From Streptomyces regalis (GTDB lineage: Bacteria > Actinomycetota > Actinomycetes > Streptomycetales > Streptomycetaceae), in assembly GCF_001509475.1 (NCBI RefSeq), contig NZ_LLZG01000130.1:1-42488 (forward strand): DNA of 42,488 nt. The letters are read 5' to 3'. A model generated the notes under the pieces. That model saw only the letters and a list, made by a program, of their open reading frames with translations. It had not been told where the DNA came from and did not search any database. The position numbers were made by a program, and so were the translations under genes. The stretch's first letter is position 1. Each line of letters begins with the position of its first letter. This document shows positions 1 through 9,156 of this stretch, in pieces.

Positions 1-84
1 GAGGAACAGTGCGGCGCGGGGGGCGGGGGCCTCCCGAGGGGAGTGACAGTGCGGAGGGGCGGGGGCCTCCCGGGGGGAGGAACC
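1..84 (+). repeat. Imperfect tandem repeat, ribosome-binding-site-like, upstream of the operon
   Basis: Three related units begin at 1, 41 and 77. Each has a GAGG-type purine run followed a few bases later by GTG (at 9, 49 and 85); the first two also share the block GGCGGGGGCCTCCCG (22-36 and 58-72). A fourth partial relative lies before the dehydrogenase gene (about 1650-1680). The frame starting at base 1 stays open to the TAG at 145-147, so this could be the end of an upstream gene whose start is outside the window, or a series of small upstream ORFs. The repeat is seen directly; the role is unknown. Confidence 0.6.
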
Positions 85-128
85 GTGTTGGGCGAACACG
101 TCGAGCCATTGGGGACCTGGGGGGTTCT

Positions 129-1607
129 GTGCGGCAGGGGGGATTAGTCAGCCCGTTTCCGTCGGAGCGCGGGCGTCCGGCGAACGGGGAGATCAGCCGG
201 CCCGCGAGCGACTGGGAGCAGCGGTACCGCCGTACCGTGATCATCAGCGACACGGTGGTCACCGCCTTCGTGGTGGCGGCGATCGGTGAATTCTTCGGGG
301 CCCGGGACGCGGCCAACTGGCATGAGAAATGGGGAATTCTCGCATTCGGCACCGAGCTGCTGGTGCTGGGAGCGCTTGCGGTGAGCCGGGCGTGGTCTCC
401 GGCCGTGCTCGGCCAGGGTGCCGAGGAATTCCGCCGGCTCGGACGCTCACTGTTCACGGCGACCGTCGTACTGGCACTCGGCGGGATCGCTCTCACCTCG
501 CGCAACATCAAGCTCTGGATCTTCGTCGCGATCCCCGCGATCGCGCTCGTCACCATGACCGCGCGGTATCTGCTCCGCCTCGGGCTGCACAAACAGCGCA
601 AGGAAGGGCGGTGCCTGAGACCGGTGCTCGCTGCCGGGAGCCCGGACACCGTGCGCGACCTGATCACCCGAACCCGCAAGTTCCCGCACATCGGATGGCG
701 GGTGGACGGAGTGTGCACGACGGACGGTCGCGGGCTCGACGGTGACCGACTGGACGGAGTGCCGGTCGTCGGCCGGCTGACGGACGTCGCCAAGTTCGTC
801 CGCCACGACGGCTACCGTGTCGTCGCGGTCACCCCGGACCCGCACTGGTCACCGGACCGGCTGCAGCGGCTGGCCTGGAACCTCGAAGGCAGCGACGCCG
901 AGATGGTCGTGGCCCCCGTGCTGATGGAGGTGGCCGGCCCGCGGCTGCACGTCGACGCGGTGCTCGGGATACCGCTGCTGCGCGTCAGCATGCCGACCTT
1001 CACCGGGGGCCGCCGGGTGATCAAAGGGGTCGTCGACCGGATGGGCGCGGCGGTCCTGCTGGTGCTGTTCGCGCCGCTGATGGTGTTCGTCGGGCTGCTC
1101 GTGCTGGCGGACAGCCGGGGCGGGGTGTTCTACCGCCAGCGCAGGGTCGGCAAGGACGGCCGCGAGTTCACCATTCTCAAGTTCCGCACCATGGTCGCCG
1201 GGGCCCACGGGGCACGTGCCGAGCTGGCCGACCGCAACGAGGGTGCAGGGCTGCTGTTCAAGCTCCGCCGGGACCCGCGGGTGACCCGGGTGGGGGCGGT
1301 GCTGCGCCGGTACTCGCTCGACGAGCTCCCGCAGCTCTTCAACGTACTCACCGGATCGATGTCGCTCGTCGGTCCGCGGCCTCCGTTGCCGGAGGAGTGC
1401 GCCGCGTACGACCCGGACATCCGGCGGCGGCTGTTGGTCAAGCCCGGGCTCACCGGCCTGTGGCAGATCAGCGGACGCAGCGACCTGCCGTGGGAGGAGG
1501 CGGTCCGCCTCGACCTGCGGTACGTGGAGGACTGGTCGCTCGCCCTGGACACAGTGATCTTGTGGAAGACGCTGCGTGCGGTGCTCCACGGACAGGGGGC
1601 CTACTGA
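129..1607 (+). CDS. Exopolysaccharide-initiating polyprenyl-phosphate hexose-1-phosphate transferase
   Basis: Transfers a sugar 1-phosphate from a nucleotide sugar to undecaprenyl phosphate, the first membrane step of repeat-unit assembly. The product is about 492 aa. Four N-terminal membrane segments lie between the start and about residue 170, then a Rossmann-like CoA_binding_3 domain, then a fifth hydrophobic segment and the catalytic bacterial sugar transferase domain. Visible motifs are FYRQRRVGKDGREF, KFRTM, RRYSLDELPQ, SLVGPRPPLP and PGLTGLWQISGRSD. An upstream in-frame GTG at 9 exists, but it would add a repeat-encoded Gly/Pro/Arg-rich tail, so I prefer the GTG at 129. There is no later start before the first membrane segment, so the TTA leucine codon at 144-146 (codon 6) is inside the gene. 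It is the first gene of the operon. Confidence 0.9.
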   Translation: MRQGGLVSPFPSERGRPANGEISRPASDWEQRYRRTVIISDTVVTAFVVAAIGEFFGARDAANWHEKWGILAFGTELLVLGALAVSRAWSPAVLGQGAEEFRRLGRSLFTATVVLALGGIALTSRNIKLWIFVAIPAIALVTMTARYLLRLGLHKQRKEGRCLRPVLAAGSPDTVRDLITRTRKFPHIGWRVDGVCTTDGRGLDGDRLDGVPVVGRLTDVAKFVRHDGYRVVAVTPDPHWSPDRLQRLAWNLEGSDAEMVVAPVLMEVAGPRLHVDAVLGIPLLRVSMPTFTGGRRVIKGVVDRMGAAVLLVLFAPLMVFVGLLVLADSRGGVFYRQRRVGKDGREFTILKFRTMVAGAHGARAELADRNEGAGLLFKLRRDPRVTRVGAVLRRYSLDELPQLFNVLTGSMSLVGPRPPLPEECAAYDPDIRRRLLVKPGLTGLWQISGRSDLPWEEAVRLDLRYVEDWSLALDTVILWKTLRAVLHGQGAY

Positions 1608-1680
1608 TGCTCGGGGGGCGTCGCTCAGCCGGCGCGTGGACCGCAGGCCACAAGGGCCTGCCTGGGGGGAGGAACGCGTC

Positions 1681-1684
<4 letters not shown>
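1607..1684 (+). CDS. Possible 25-residue coupled small ORF between the transferase and dehydrogenase genes
   Basis: An ATG at 1607 shares one base with the transferase stop (TGATG). The frame runs 25 codons and ends in the TGA at 1682-1684, which overlaps the ATG of the dehydrogenase (ATGA). The peptide starts MLGGRRSAGAWTAG and is Gly/Arg-rich, resembling no family I know. Its end is encoded by the same repeat-like purine-rich stretch that is found at 61-84. It may be a real coupling peptide that carries ribosomes into the next gene, or chance. No ribosome-binding site is obvious for it beyond termination-reinitiation. Confidence 0.3.
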
Positions 1685-2995
<1,311 letters not shown>

Positions 2996-3006
<11 letters not shown>

Positions 3007-4276
3007 CACGTCTTTCAGTGACACGGCCGGCGGTGACGGGTCGGGCCGGCGCGCGCTGATCCTGGTGGAGAACCTGTCGGTGCCGTTCGACCGGCGGGTG
3101 TGGCAGGAGTGCACGACGCTGCGCGACGCGGGCTGGGACGTGCACGTCATCTGCCCGCAGGGCAGCAAGCGGGACACGGAGGCGGAGGCCGAGATCGACG
3201 GGGTGTGGATCCACCGCTACCCGTTGCGCGCGGCCACCGGAGGACCGGCCGGCTACCTGAAGGAGTACGGAACGGCGTTGTGGCACACGACCCGTCTCGC
3301 CCGCAAGGTCGGCCCGGTCGACGTGGTCCACGCCTGCAACCCGCCCGACCTGCTGTTCCTGCCGGCGCTGTGGCTGAAGCGGCGCGGTGCGCGGTTCGTC
3401 TTCGACCAGCACGACCTGGTACCCGAGCTGTACCTCTCCCGGTTCGACCGCGGCAAGGACCTGCTCTACCGCGCCGTGTGCGCGCTGGAACGGCGGACCT
3501 ACCGGGCCGCGGACATCGTGCTCGCCACGAACGAGAGCTACCGGGACGTCGCGGTGCGCCGTGGCGGTCGGCGGCCAAAGGACGTTTTCGTGGTGCGGAG
3601 CGCGCCCGCGATCGAGCGGTTCCAACCGGTGCCGCCCGAGCCGGAGTTGAAGCGCGGCAAGCCTCATCTGCTGTGCTACCTCGGCGTCATGGGCCCGCAG
3701 GACGGCGTCGACTACGCCTTGCGCGCCCTCGCCAAGCTGCGCGACGAGTTCGGGCGGACCGACTGGCACGCGGTGTTCGTCGGCTCCGGCGACGCCTTCG
3801 ACGCGATGGTGGAGCTGTCCCGGCAACTCGGGCTCTCCGAGCAGGTGCAGTTCACCGGGCGCATTCCGGACGCCGACCTCGTGCGCTACCTGTCCACCGC
3901 GGACGTATGCCTCTCCCCCGACCCGCGCAATCCGCTCAACGACGTGTCGACCATGAACAAGGTCCTGGAGTACATGGCGATGGGCCGGCCGATCGTCTCG
4001 TTCGACCTGAAGGAGGCGCGCGTCTCCGCCGGTGACGCCGCCGTCTACGCGCCCGCCAACGACGAGGCCGAATTCGCGGGGCTCATCACGCTGCTGATGG
4101 ACGATCCGGAGAAGCGGGCCCGGATGGGCAAGATCGGCCAGGAGCGGATCAGCGGGCCGCTCTCCTGGCGCAACTCGCAAGCGTCGCTGCTCGCCGCCTA
4201 TGCCGCTGCCTGCCGTGACCACGCTCCGGTGTCGGCGGGCCGCCCGGTCCGAACAGGGAAGAGGCCGCGCAGTTGA
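2996..4276 (+). CDS. GT4-like glycosyltransferase (WbuB-type)
   Basis: Adds a sugar to the lipid-linked repeat unit at the cytoplasmic face. The product is 426 aa with a GT-B fold. The N-terminal half has LVENLSVPFDRRVWQE, typical of this subgroup, and FDQHDLVPELY; the C-terminal half has CYLGVMGPQDGVDYALRA, the nucleotide-site region VFVGSGD, and MNKVLEYMAMGRPIV. The classical EX7E pair is not obvious: the first glutamate is replaced in the PRNPLNDVSTMNK segment, as in the WbuB/WcaI-like subgroup. The TTG start at 2996 overlaps the dehydrogenase stop by 11 bases; I see no better in-frame start before the conserved N-terminus. It is translationally coupled on both sides. Confidence 0.85.
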
Positions 4277-5643
4277 GCGATGACACGATCCGCCTCGTCA
4301 CTATCGGGCGGATACTCCGTCGGCGGTGGCGGCTTCTCGCCGTCCTCGCCGTGGTGGGCGCACTTGTCGGCTACGGCACCTCGGTGGTGGTGTTCCCGCC
4401 GCGGTACACGGCGTCGGCATCGGTACTGCTGCCGGGGCAGTGGGAGGAGCGCGAGCTGCTGACCCAGGTGGACATCGCGACCAGTTCGACGGTGGTCGAC
4501 CGCGCGGCCGCCGCTCTGAACTGGTCCGGCGTCAGCGGCACCGATCTGCGGGACCGCGTGAGCGCCAAGGCCGCCGACGGGAACATCATCAAGATCTCCG
4601 GTACGGCCGACACCCCGAAGCGCGCGCAGCAGCTCTCCGACCGGCTGGCCAAGGAGTTCGTGACATTCGCCGCGCGGATCGCGGGCGGCGGCACCGACGC
4701 CGGAGCGGCTACGGGTGCCGAGGCACTGCGGAAGAAGGTCGAGGAGACCAACCGCCGCATCACCGACCTGGCCAAGGCCGCTGATCCAGGGCAATCCGTG
4801 GAGAGCGTCCAGGCCCGCACCGCGTTGGAGAACCTGCGCACCTCGCTGGAAGAGGCCATGAAGAAATTGGACGAGGCCGACCCGGCGACCAACAAGGTCG
4901 GCATGGTCGTCATGGGTCCGGCCGCCCGGCCGACCGGCGAGGCGCCGCCCACGAGGATGCAGCTCATCGTCGCCGGGGCGGTGCTGTTCTTCCTGCTCGC
5001 GGTCCTCGGCCATCTCGTCGCCGCACGGATGAATCGCCGACTGCGCACCGAACCGGAGATCGCCGCGGCGCTGGGCTCGACGCTCCTCGGCACCGTCGAC
5101 GTACCTGATGAACGGCGCGCGCACCGGCCGGAAGGCGGGGGCCCACGAGCCTTGATCCGCCGACTCCTCGGCGTCGACACCCGGTGGGACCTACCGGCCC
5201 CGCAGAAGTCCGGCGACGAGGCCGGCAGGCGGATCCGCTACCGGCGGGTGTGCGCCCGCCTCCGGGAGCAACTGCCCGCCCCCCGGCGGCTGATGGTCGT
5301 CGTACCGGACGGCGACGAGGTCGCCCGCCGGGCCGCCGGGCAGCTCGTCGCCGAGGCCAAGAGCGATCCGCTGCTGCGGGTGGTGGAGGTTTCGGTGGAC
5401 CGGCCGACGGTGCCGGACCGCGACACCGAGTCCGGTGCCCTGGTCGTCCTCAGCGCGGGCAGCTGGACCGCGGAGGAGCTGGCCGGCATCGCCGAGGCAT
5501 GTGCGGACGGCAGGCATGAGGTCGTCGGCATCGTCGTCGCCGGCCTGGTCCAGGCCCGCCCCACGCGGTCGGCCGGCCGGCTTCCGGATGACGCCGCTCC
5601 GGCGCTCGCGGTGCGCGGCCACGCGACGGGAGGTTCAGCGTGA
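4273..5643 (+). CDS. Wzz-type polysaccharide co-polymerase with degenerate kinase-like domain (first of two)
   Basis: Probably controls chain length or export together with Wzy. The product is 456 aa. An N-terminal membrane segment (about residues 16-38, after IGRILRRRWR) precedes an extracytoplasmic region (RYTASASVLLPGQ) with a helical stretch around 155-200. A second membrane segment lies at about 231-253 (LIVAGAVLFFLLAVLGHLVA). The cytoplasmic tail ends in an alternating strand/helix region resembling a BY-kinase fold (LMVVVPDGDEVARRAA, HEVVGIVVAGL), but it has no Walker A GxxxxGK[ST] and no C-terminal tyrosine cluster. It starts at a TTG overlapping the previous stop by 4 bases and ends in a GTGA overlap with the next co-polymerase. 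Confidence 0.75.
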   Translation: MSDDTIRLVTIGRILRRRWRLLAVLAVVGALVGYGTSVVVFPPRYTASASVLLPGQWEERELLTQVDIATSSTVVDRAAAALNWSGVSGTDLRDRVSAKAADGNIIKISGTADTPKRAQQLSDRLAKEFVTFAARIAGGGTDAGAATGAEALRKKVEETNRRITDLAKAADPGQSVESVQARTALENLRTSLEEAMKKLDEADPATNKVGMVVMGPAARPTGEAPPTRMQLIVAGAVLFFLLAVLGHLVAARMNRRLRTEPEIAAALGSTLLGTVDVPDERRAHRPEGGGPRALIRRLLGVDTRWDLPAPQKSGDEAGRRIRYRRVCARLREQLPAPRRLMVVVPDGDEVARRAAGQLVAEAKSDPLLRVVEVSVDRPTVPDRDTESGALVVLSAGSWTAEELAGIAEACADGRHEVVGIVVAGLVQARPTRSAGRLPDDAAPALAVRGHATGGSA

Positions 5644-7193
5644 CATCGAGCACAACTTCCGAGTCGTCGGCGGCCGTTCCGCTCCTCGACCTGCAGGCGC
5701 TGGTGGTGGCGGTGCGCAGGCGCCGCCGCCTCTGGTACGCCATGGCGCTGCTCGGCCTGCTGGTCGGCGCGGCGGTGGCGGTCCTGTTGCCGCCGCCGCC
5801 GAGCGCGGTGACCAAGGTGCTGGTCGCGCACAAGGAGGACCAGCCGAACGACACCGGAACGCTGATCCGCACCGACGTCGAGTTGCTGCAGACCACGCGG
5901 GTCGCCGGCAAGGCCCTGCAGGCCCTCAAGTCCCCGGAAAAACCCGAGAACTTCATGCGGGACTACCGGGGCACCGGCCTGACCAACAACCTGCTGCAGA
6001 TCGATGTGACCGGAGACAGCTACGCGGAAGCGGTGGCCCGGGCCAAGGCGCTGGCCGATGCGTTCGTCGCGGACCATGTGAGGCGGATGCAGGAAGCCGC
6101 GAAGGCCGAGTCCAAGGCCCTGCTCGACCAGCGTGACCGCATGCGCGAAGAGCTCGCCCAGGTCAACGAGGCGATCGGGGACCGCTCCGCGGACAGCGAC
6201 CCGAAAGCGTCGGCGAGCACCGAGACGCTCTTCGCCCGCCGGGCCGAACTCAACTCCCGGATCGCCGACTTCGACCAGCGCGCCGCGGAGGCGCGCACCG
6301 GCACGCCCGAGGTCATCGCCGGCACGCAGATCGTGGACGCCCCGCGCGCGGTTCGGCACTCCCTGCCCAAGGCCGCGGTCACGGACGCCGGAATCGGACT
6401 CGTCCTCGGGCTCTTCCTCGGGCTCGCGCTGGCCGCGGTCGGCACGGTGGTGGCGGACCGCCCCGTGCTGCGCCGGGACATCGCGGCAGACCTGGGCGCC
6501 TCGGTCATCGCGGAACTGCCCCGCCGGTCGGGCAAGCTGTGGCAGCGCCGACGGACCCGGGTGGCACGCGAACGGCTCACCGCGAGCCTTGCCCGCACCG
6601 TGCGCGGCTCCGCGGAACCGGTGTCGCTGCTGGAACTGGGCTGTGCGCGCAGTACGAGCGTGATCGCTCTGGACGTCGCCCGGGCACTGGCTCCAGAGGG
6701 CCCAGTGGTCGTCGTCGACGGTCTGCCCGGCTCGCAGCTCTCAGTCCGCCGCCCGAAGCCAGGAGACCCGACCGTGGTCAGTGGCGAGCGTGCCGCTGCC
6801 GTGTCGCCTCAGGAGCGCCGGCTCGGCGTCGGCTCGGTGGCGCCCGGCACTGCGTGGACCGATCTCCAGTACCTCGGCACGCAGACCGTGCTCGTCGTGC
6901 GTGCCGGGCACGGCAGCGCCGCATGGCTGCACACCGTGGCGCGGCAGCTCGCGGACCAGCGCATTCCGGTGATCGGTGTGGTGCTGATCGACCCCGATCC
7001 ACGTGACCGGACCGACGGCACGCTGTGGGACGGGCTGCACACCGCGCTGCGGGGCCACAGCGAGCGGCCGGCCCGGCAGAACGGTGGGGGTACCGCCCAC
7101 GCCGTTCAGGCAGTGGGGGAGGGCCAACTGCGGACGGAGCGGCTGCCGATGTGGGCCGCACGAGTCCCGGACAGCGACCAGGAGGCGCGGTAG
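5640..7193 (+). CDS. Wzz-type polysaccharide co-polymerase with degenerate kinase-like domain (second of two)
   Basis: The product is 517 aa with the same layout as its neighbour. A basic stretch and membrane segment lie near residues 25-55 (RRRRRLWYAMALLGLLVGAA), then a periplasm-side domain with a predicted coiled coil (about 130-225: RRMQEAAKAESKALLDQRDR, ARRAELNSRIADFDQRAAEA). A second membrane segment lies at about 250-272 (AGIGLVLGLFLGLALAAVG), then a cytoplasmic domain. In that domain the Walker A position reads LGCARSTSVIALDVARALA, lacking GK[ST], while the Walker A' strand VVVVDGLPG is kept; no tyrosine tail is seen. It is therefore probably a non-catalytic pseudokinase. Near its 3' end it carries a dispersed-repeat-like insertion (7085-7121) translated in frame. 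Confidence 0.75.
   Translation: MTSSTTSESSAAVPLLDLQALVVAVRRRRRLWYAMALLGLLVGAAVAVLLPPPPSAVTKVLVAHKEDQPNDTGTLIRTDVELLQTTRVAGKALQALKSPEKPENFMRDYRGTGLTNNLLQIDVTGDSYAEAVARAKALADAFVADHVRRMQEAAKAESKALLDQRDRMREELAQVNEAIGDRSADSDPKASASTETLFARRAELNSRIADFDQRAAEARTGTPEVIAGTQIVDAPRAVRHSLPKAAVTDAGIGLVLGLFLGLALAAVGTVVADRPVLRRDIAADLGASVIAELPRRSGKLWQRRRTRVARERLTASLARTVRGSAEPVSLLELGCARSTSVIALDVARALAPEGPVVVVDGLPGSQLSVRRPKPGDPTVVSGERAAAVSPQERRLGVGSVAPGTAWTDLQYLGTQTVLVVRAGHGSAAWLHTVARQLADQRIPVIGVVLIDPDPRDRTDGTLWDGLHTALRGHSERPARQNGGGTAHAVQAVGEGQLRTERLPMWAARVPDSDQEAR
7085..7121 (+). repeat. Short hairpin repeat inside the second co-polymerase gene
   Basis: A 37-bp segment begins TGGGGGT and ends AGTGGGGGAG, with CCCAC and GTGGG able to pair around a central loop. 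The same ends occur in the intergenic element at 13408-13447. It resembles, from memory, short palindromic elements scattered in Streptomyces genomes. Here it is in frame and adds about 12 Gly/Ala/Val-rich residues to the protein tail. Confidence 0.5.
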
Positions 7194-7196
7194 GAC

Positions 7197-9137
7197 ATGT
7201 GTGGCATCGCAGGCACTTACCGATGGCCGGACGGGAAGCTGGTGACCGACCGGCTCACCGAAACCCTCGCCCACCGCGGTCCGGACGGAGCGGGCCGGTA
7301 CGGCTACCCCGTCGGTGACGGCGAAGTGCAGCTCGGGCACCGACGGCTGGCCATCATCGACCTGTCCGAGACCGGCGCCCAGCCGATGGTCAAGGACAGC
7401 CTCGTCCTGACGTACAACGGCGAGCTGTACAACGCGCCCGAGCTGCGCGCCGAGCTGGCGGCCGCCGGGGTGCGCTTCCGCGGCACCTCCGACACCGAGG
7501 TGCTCCTTGAGGCCTGGCGGCGCTGGGGCACGGACTGCCTGCCCCGGCTGCGCGGCATGTTCGCGTTCGGGATCTTCGACGAGCGCACCGGTGAACTGGT
7601 GCTGGCCCGCGATCAGTTGGGCATCAAGCCGCTGTTCCTGCTCCGGCGCGGTGAGGGCCTGGTGTTCGCCTCCGAGCTCAAGGCGCTCGCCGCCGCGACC
7701 GGCGGGGGCGGGTCGCTGGAGGTGGACCACGCGGCGCTGGTGGCCTCGCTGCTGTACTACTGGGTGCCGGACTCACGGTGCGCGTTCCGTGAAGCGGAGA
7801 AGCTGCCGCCGGGGAGCTGGCTGAGATGCCGGCCCGACGGCCGGGTGGAGCGCGGCCGGTACTGGCACCTGAAGGACGTCGCCGCCGAGGGGCGCGAGCG
7901 GGCCCGGAGCGGCGAGCAGCCGGACTTGGCCGCCATCGTCGAGGAGTCGACCCGGCAGCACCTGCTCTCCGACGTACCCGTGGCGACCTTCCTCTCCGGC
8001 GGCCTCGACTCCAGCTACCTGACCGCGCTGGCGGCCCGCCACCAGCCCGGGATCTCCGCTTACACGATCGGATTCCGCGCCGAGGACGCCAAGTTCGAGG
8101 CGATGCCGGACGACCTGCGCTATGCCCGGCAGGTGGCCGAGCGGTTCGGCGTCGACCTGCACGAGATCGAGATCGCCCCGAACGTGCTCGACCTGCTGCC
8201 GCAGATGACGTACCACCTGGACGAGCCGATCGGCGACCCCGCCGCGATCAACACGTTCCTGATCTGCTCGGCCGCCCGGGAGGCCGGGGTCAAGGTGATG
8301 CTCTCGGGGATGGGCGCCGACGAGCTGTTCGCCGGGTACCGCAAGCACCTGGCCAACCTGCTCGCGCTGCGCTACCAGCGCGTGCCCCGGCCCCTGCGGC
8401 GCGGCGTGTCCGCGACTGTTGACCGGCTGCCGGTCGCCACGGCCCGGCGCGGGTACCGGTCGGTGCGCTTCGCGAAGCGGTTCCTCTCCTTCGCCGATCT
8501 GCCGGAGGAGACCGCGTTCCGGCGCAGCTACACCATGTACGACCAGGAGGAGCTGGTCGCCCTGCTCGATCCGGACCTGGCCGGGACGGTCGACGACGTA
8601 CTGACCGAGCATGCGGACACCTACCAGGACAACGACCTCGACGACTTCGTCAACCGCATGTGCCTGACCGACGCCCGGATGTTCCTGCCGGGCCTGAACC
8701 TCACGTACACGGACCGGTCGAGCATGGCCGCGTCGACCGAGGTGCGGGTGCCGTATGTGGATGTCGAGGTGGTCAGGGCGGCGTTCGCCGTGCCCGGCGA
8801 CCGCAAGATCGTCGGACGGCAGGGCAAGGCCGTCCTGAAGGAGGCGGCCACCTCGGTCCTGCCCCGGGAGATCGTCTACCGGCCCAAGGGCCTGTTCAGC
8901 GCCCCGCTGCGCGCCTGGATGAGCCGGGATCTGGCACCGCTGGTGCGCGAGGTGGTCAACGACGGCGAGCTCGTCCGCTCCGGGTTCCTGCGCCGCGACG
9001 CGCTGGCGCGGATGGTCGCCGAGGACGCCGCCGGTCAGCGGGACTTCTCCAAGCATCTGTGGCATGTGCTGACCCTCGAGTACTGGTATCGCGACGCGAC
9101 CTCTGGGTCCGGGCAGAGCACTCGGTCAACGGCTTAG
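7197..9137 (+). CDS. Glutamine-dependent asparagine-synthase-like amidotransferase
   Basis: Uses glutamine-derived ammonia and ATP to amidate a carboxylate. The product is 646 aa. The N-terminal Ntn glutaminase domain begins MCGIAG, so Cys2 is the nucleophile after Met removal; RGPDGAG, GHRRLAIIDL and YNGELYN follow. The synthetase domain has the ATP-binding PP-loop LSGGLDSS (about residue 267) and the region SGMGADELFAGYRKH. Next to a uronate-forming dehydrogenase the natural inference is amidation of a hexuronic acid to a uronamide, as proposed for WbpS of Pseudomonas aeruginosa O6, rather than asparagine synthesis. It sits 3 bases after the co-polymerase gene, as part of the operon. Confidence 0.88.
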   Translation: MCGIAGTYRWPDGKLVTDRLTETLAHRGPDGAGRYGYPVGDGEVQLGHRRLAIIDLSETGAQPMVKDSLVLTYNGELYNAPELRAELAAAGVRFRGTSDTEVLLEAWRRWGTDCLPRLRGMFAFGIFDERTGELVLARDQLGIKPLFLLRRGEGLVFASELKALAAATGGGGSLEVDHAALVASLLYYWVPDSRCAFREAEKLPPGSWLRCRPDGRVERGRYWHLKDVAAEGRERARSGEQPDLAAIVEESTRQHLLSDVPVATFLSGGLDSSYLTALAARHQPGISAYTIGFRAEDAKFEAMPDDLRYARQVAERFGVDLHEIEIAPNVLDLLPQMTYHLDEPIGDPAAINTFLICSAAREAGVKVMLSGMGADELFAGYRKHLANLLALRYQRVPRPLRRGVSATVDRLPVATARRGYRSVRFAKRFLSFADLPEETAFRRSYTMYDQEELVALLDPDLAGTVDDVLTEHADTYQDNDLDDFVNRMCLTDARMFLPGLNLTYTDRSSMAASTEVRVPYVDVEVVRAAFAVPGDRKIVGRQGKAVLKEAATSVLPREIVYRPKGLFSAPLRAWMSRDLAPLVREVVNDGELVRSGFLRRDALARMVAEDAAGQRDFSKHLWHVLTLEYWYRDATSGSGQSTRSTA

Positions 9138-9156
9138 GAATTTCAGAGGAGTTCGG

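Noticed and set aside
9..128. GTG 9 as the start of the initiating sugar transferase
   Set aside because: The added 40 residues are encoded by the tandem repeat and are Gly/Pro/Arg-rich. GTG 129 gives a usual length.
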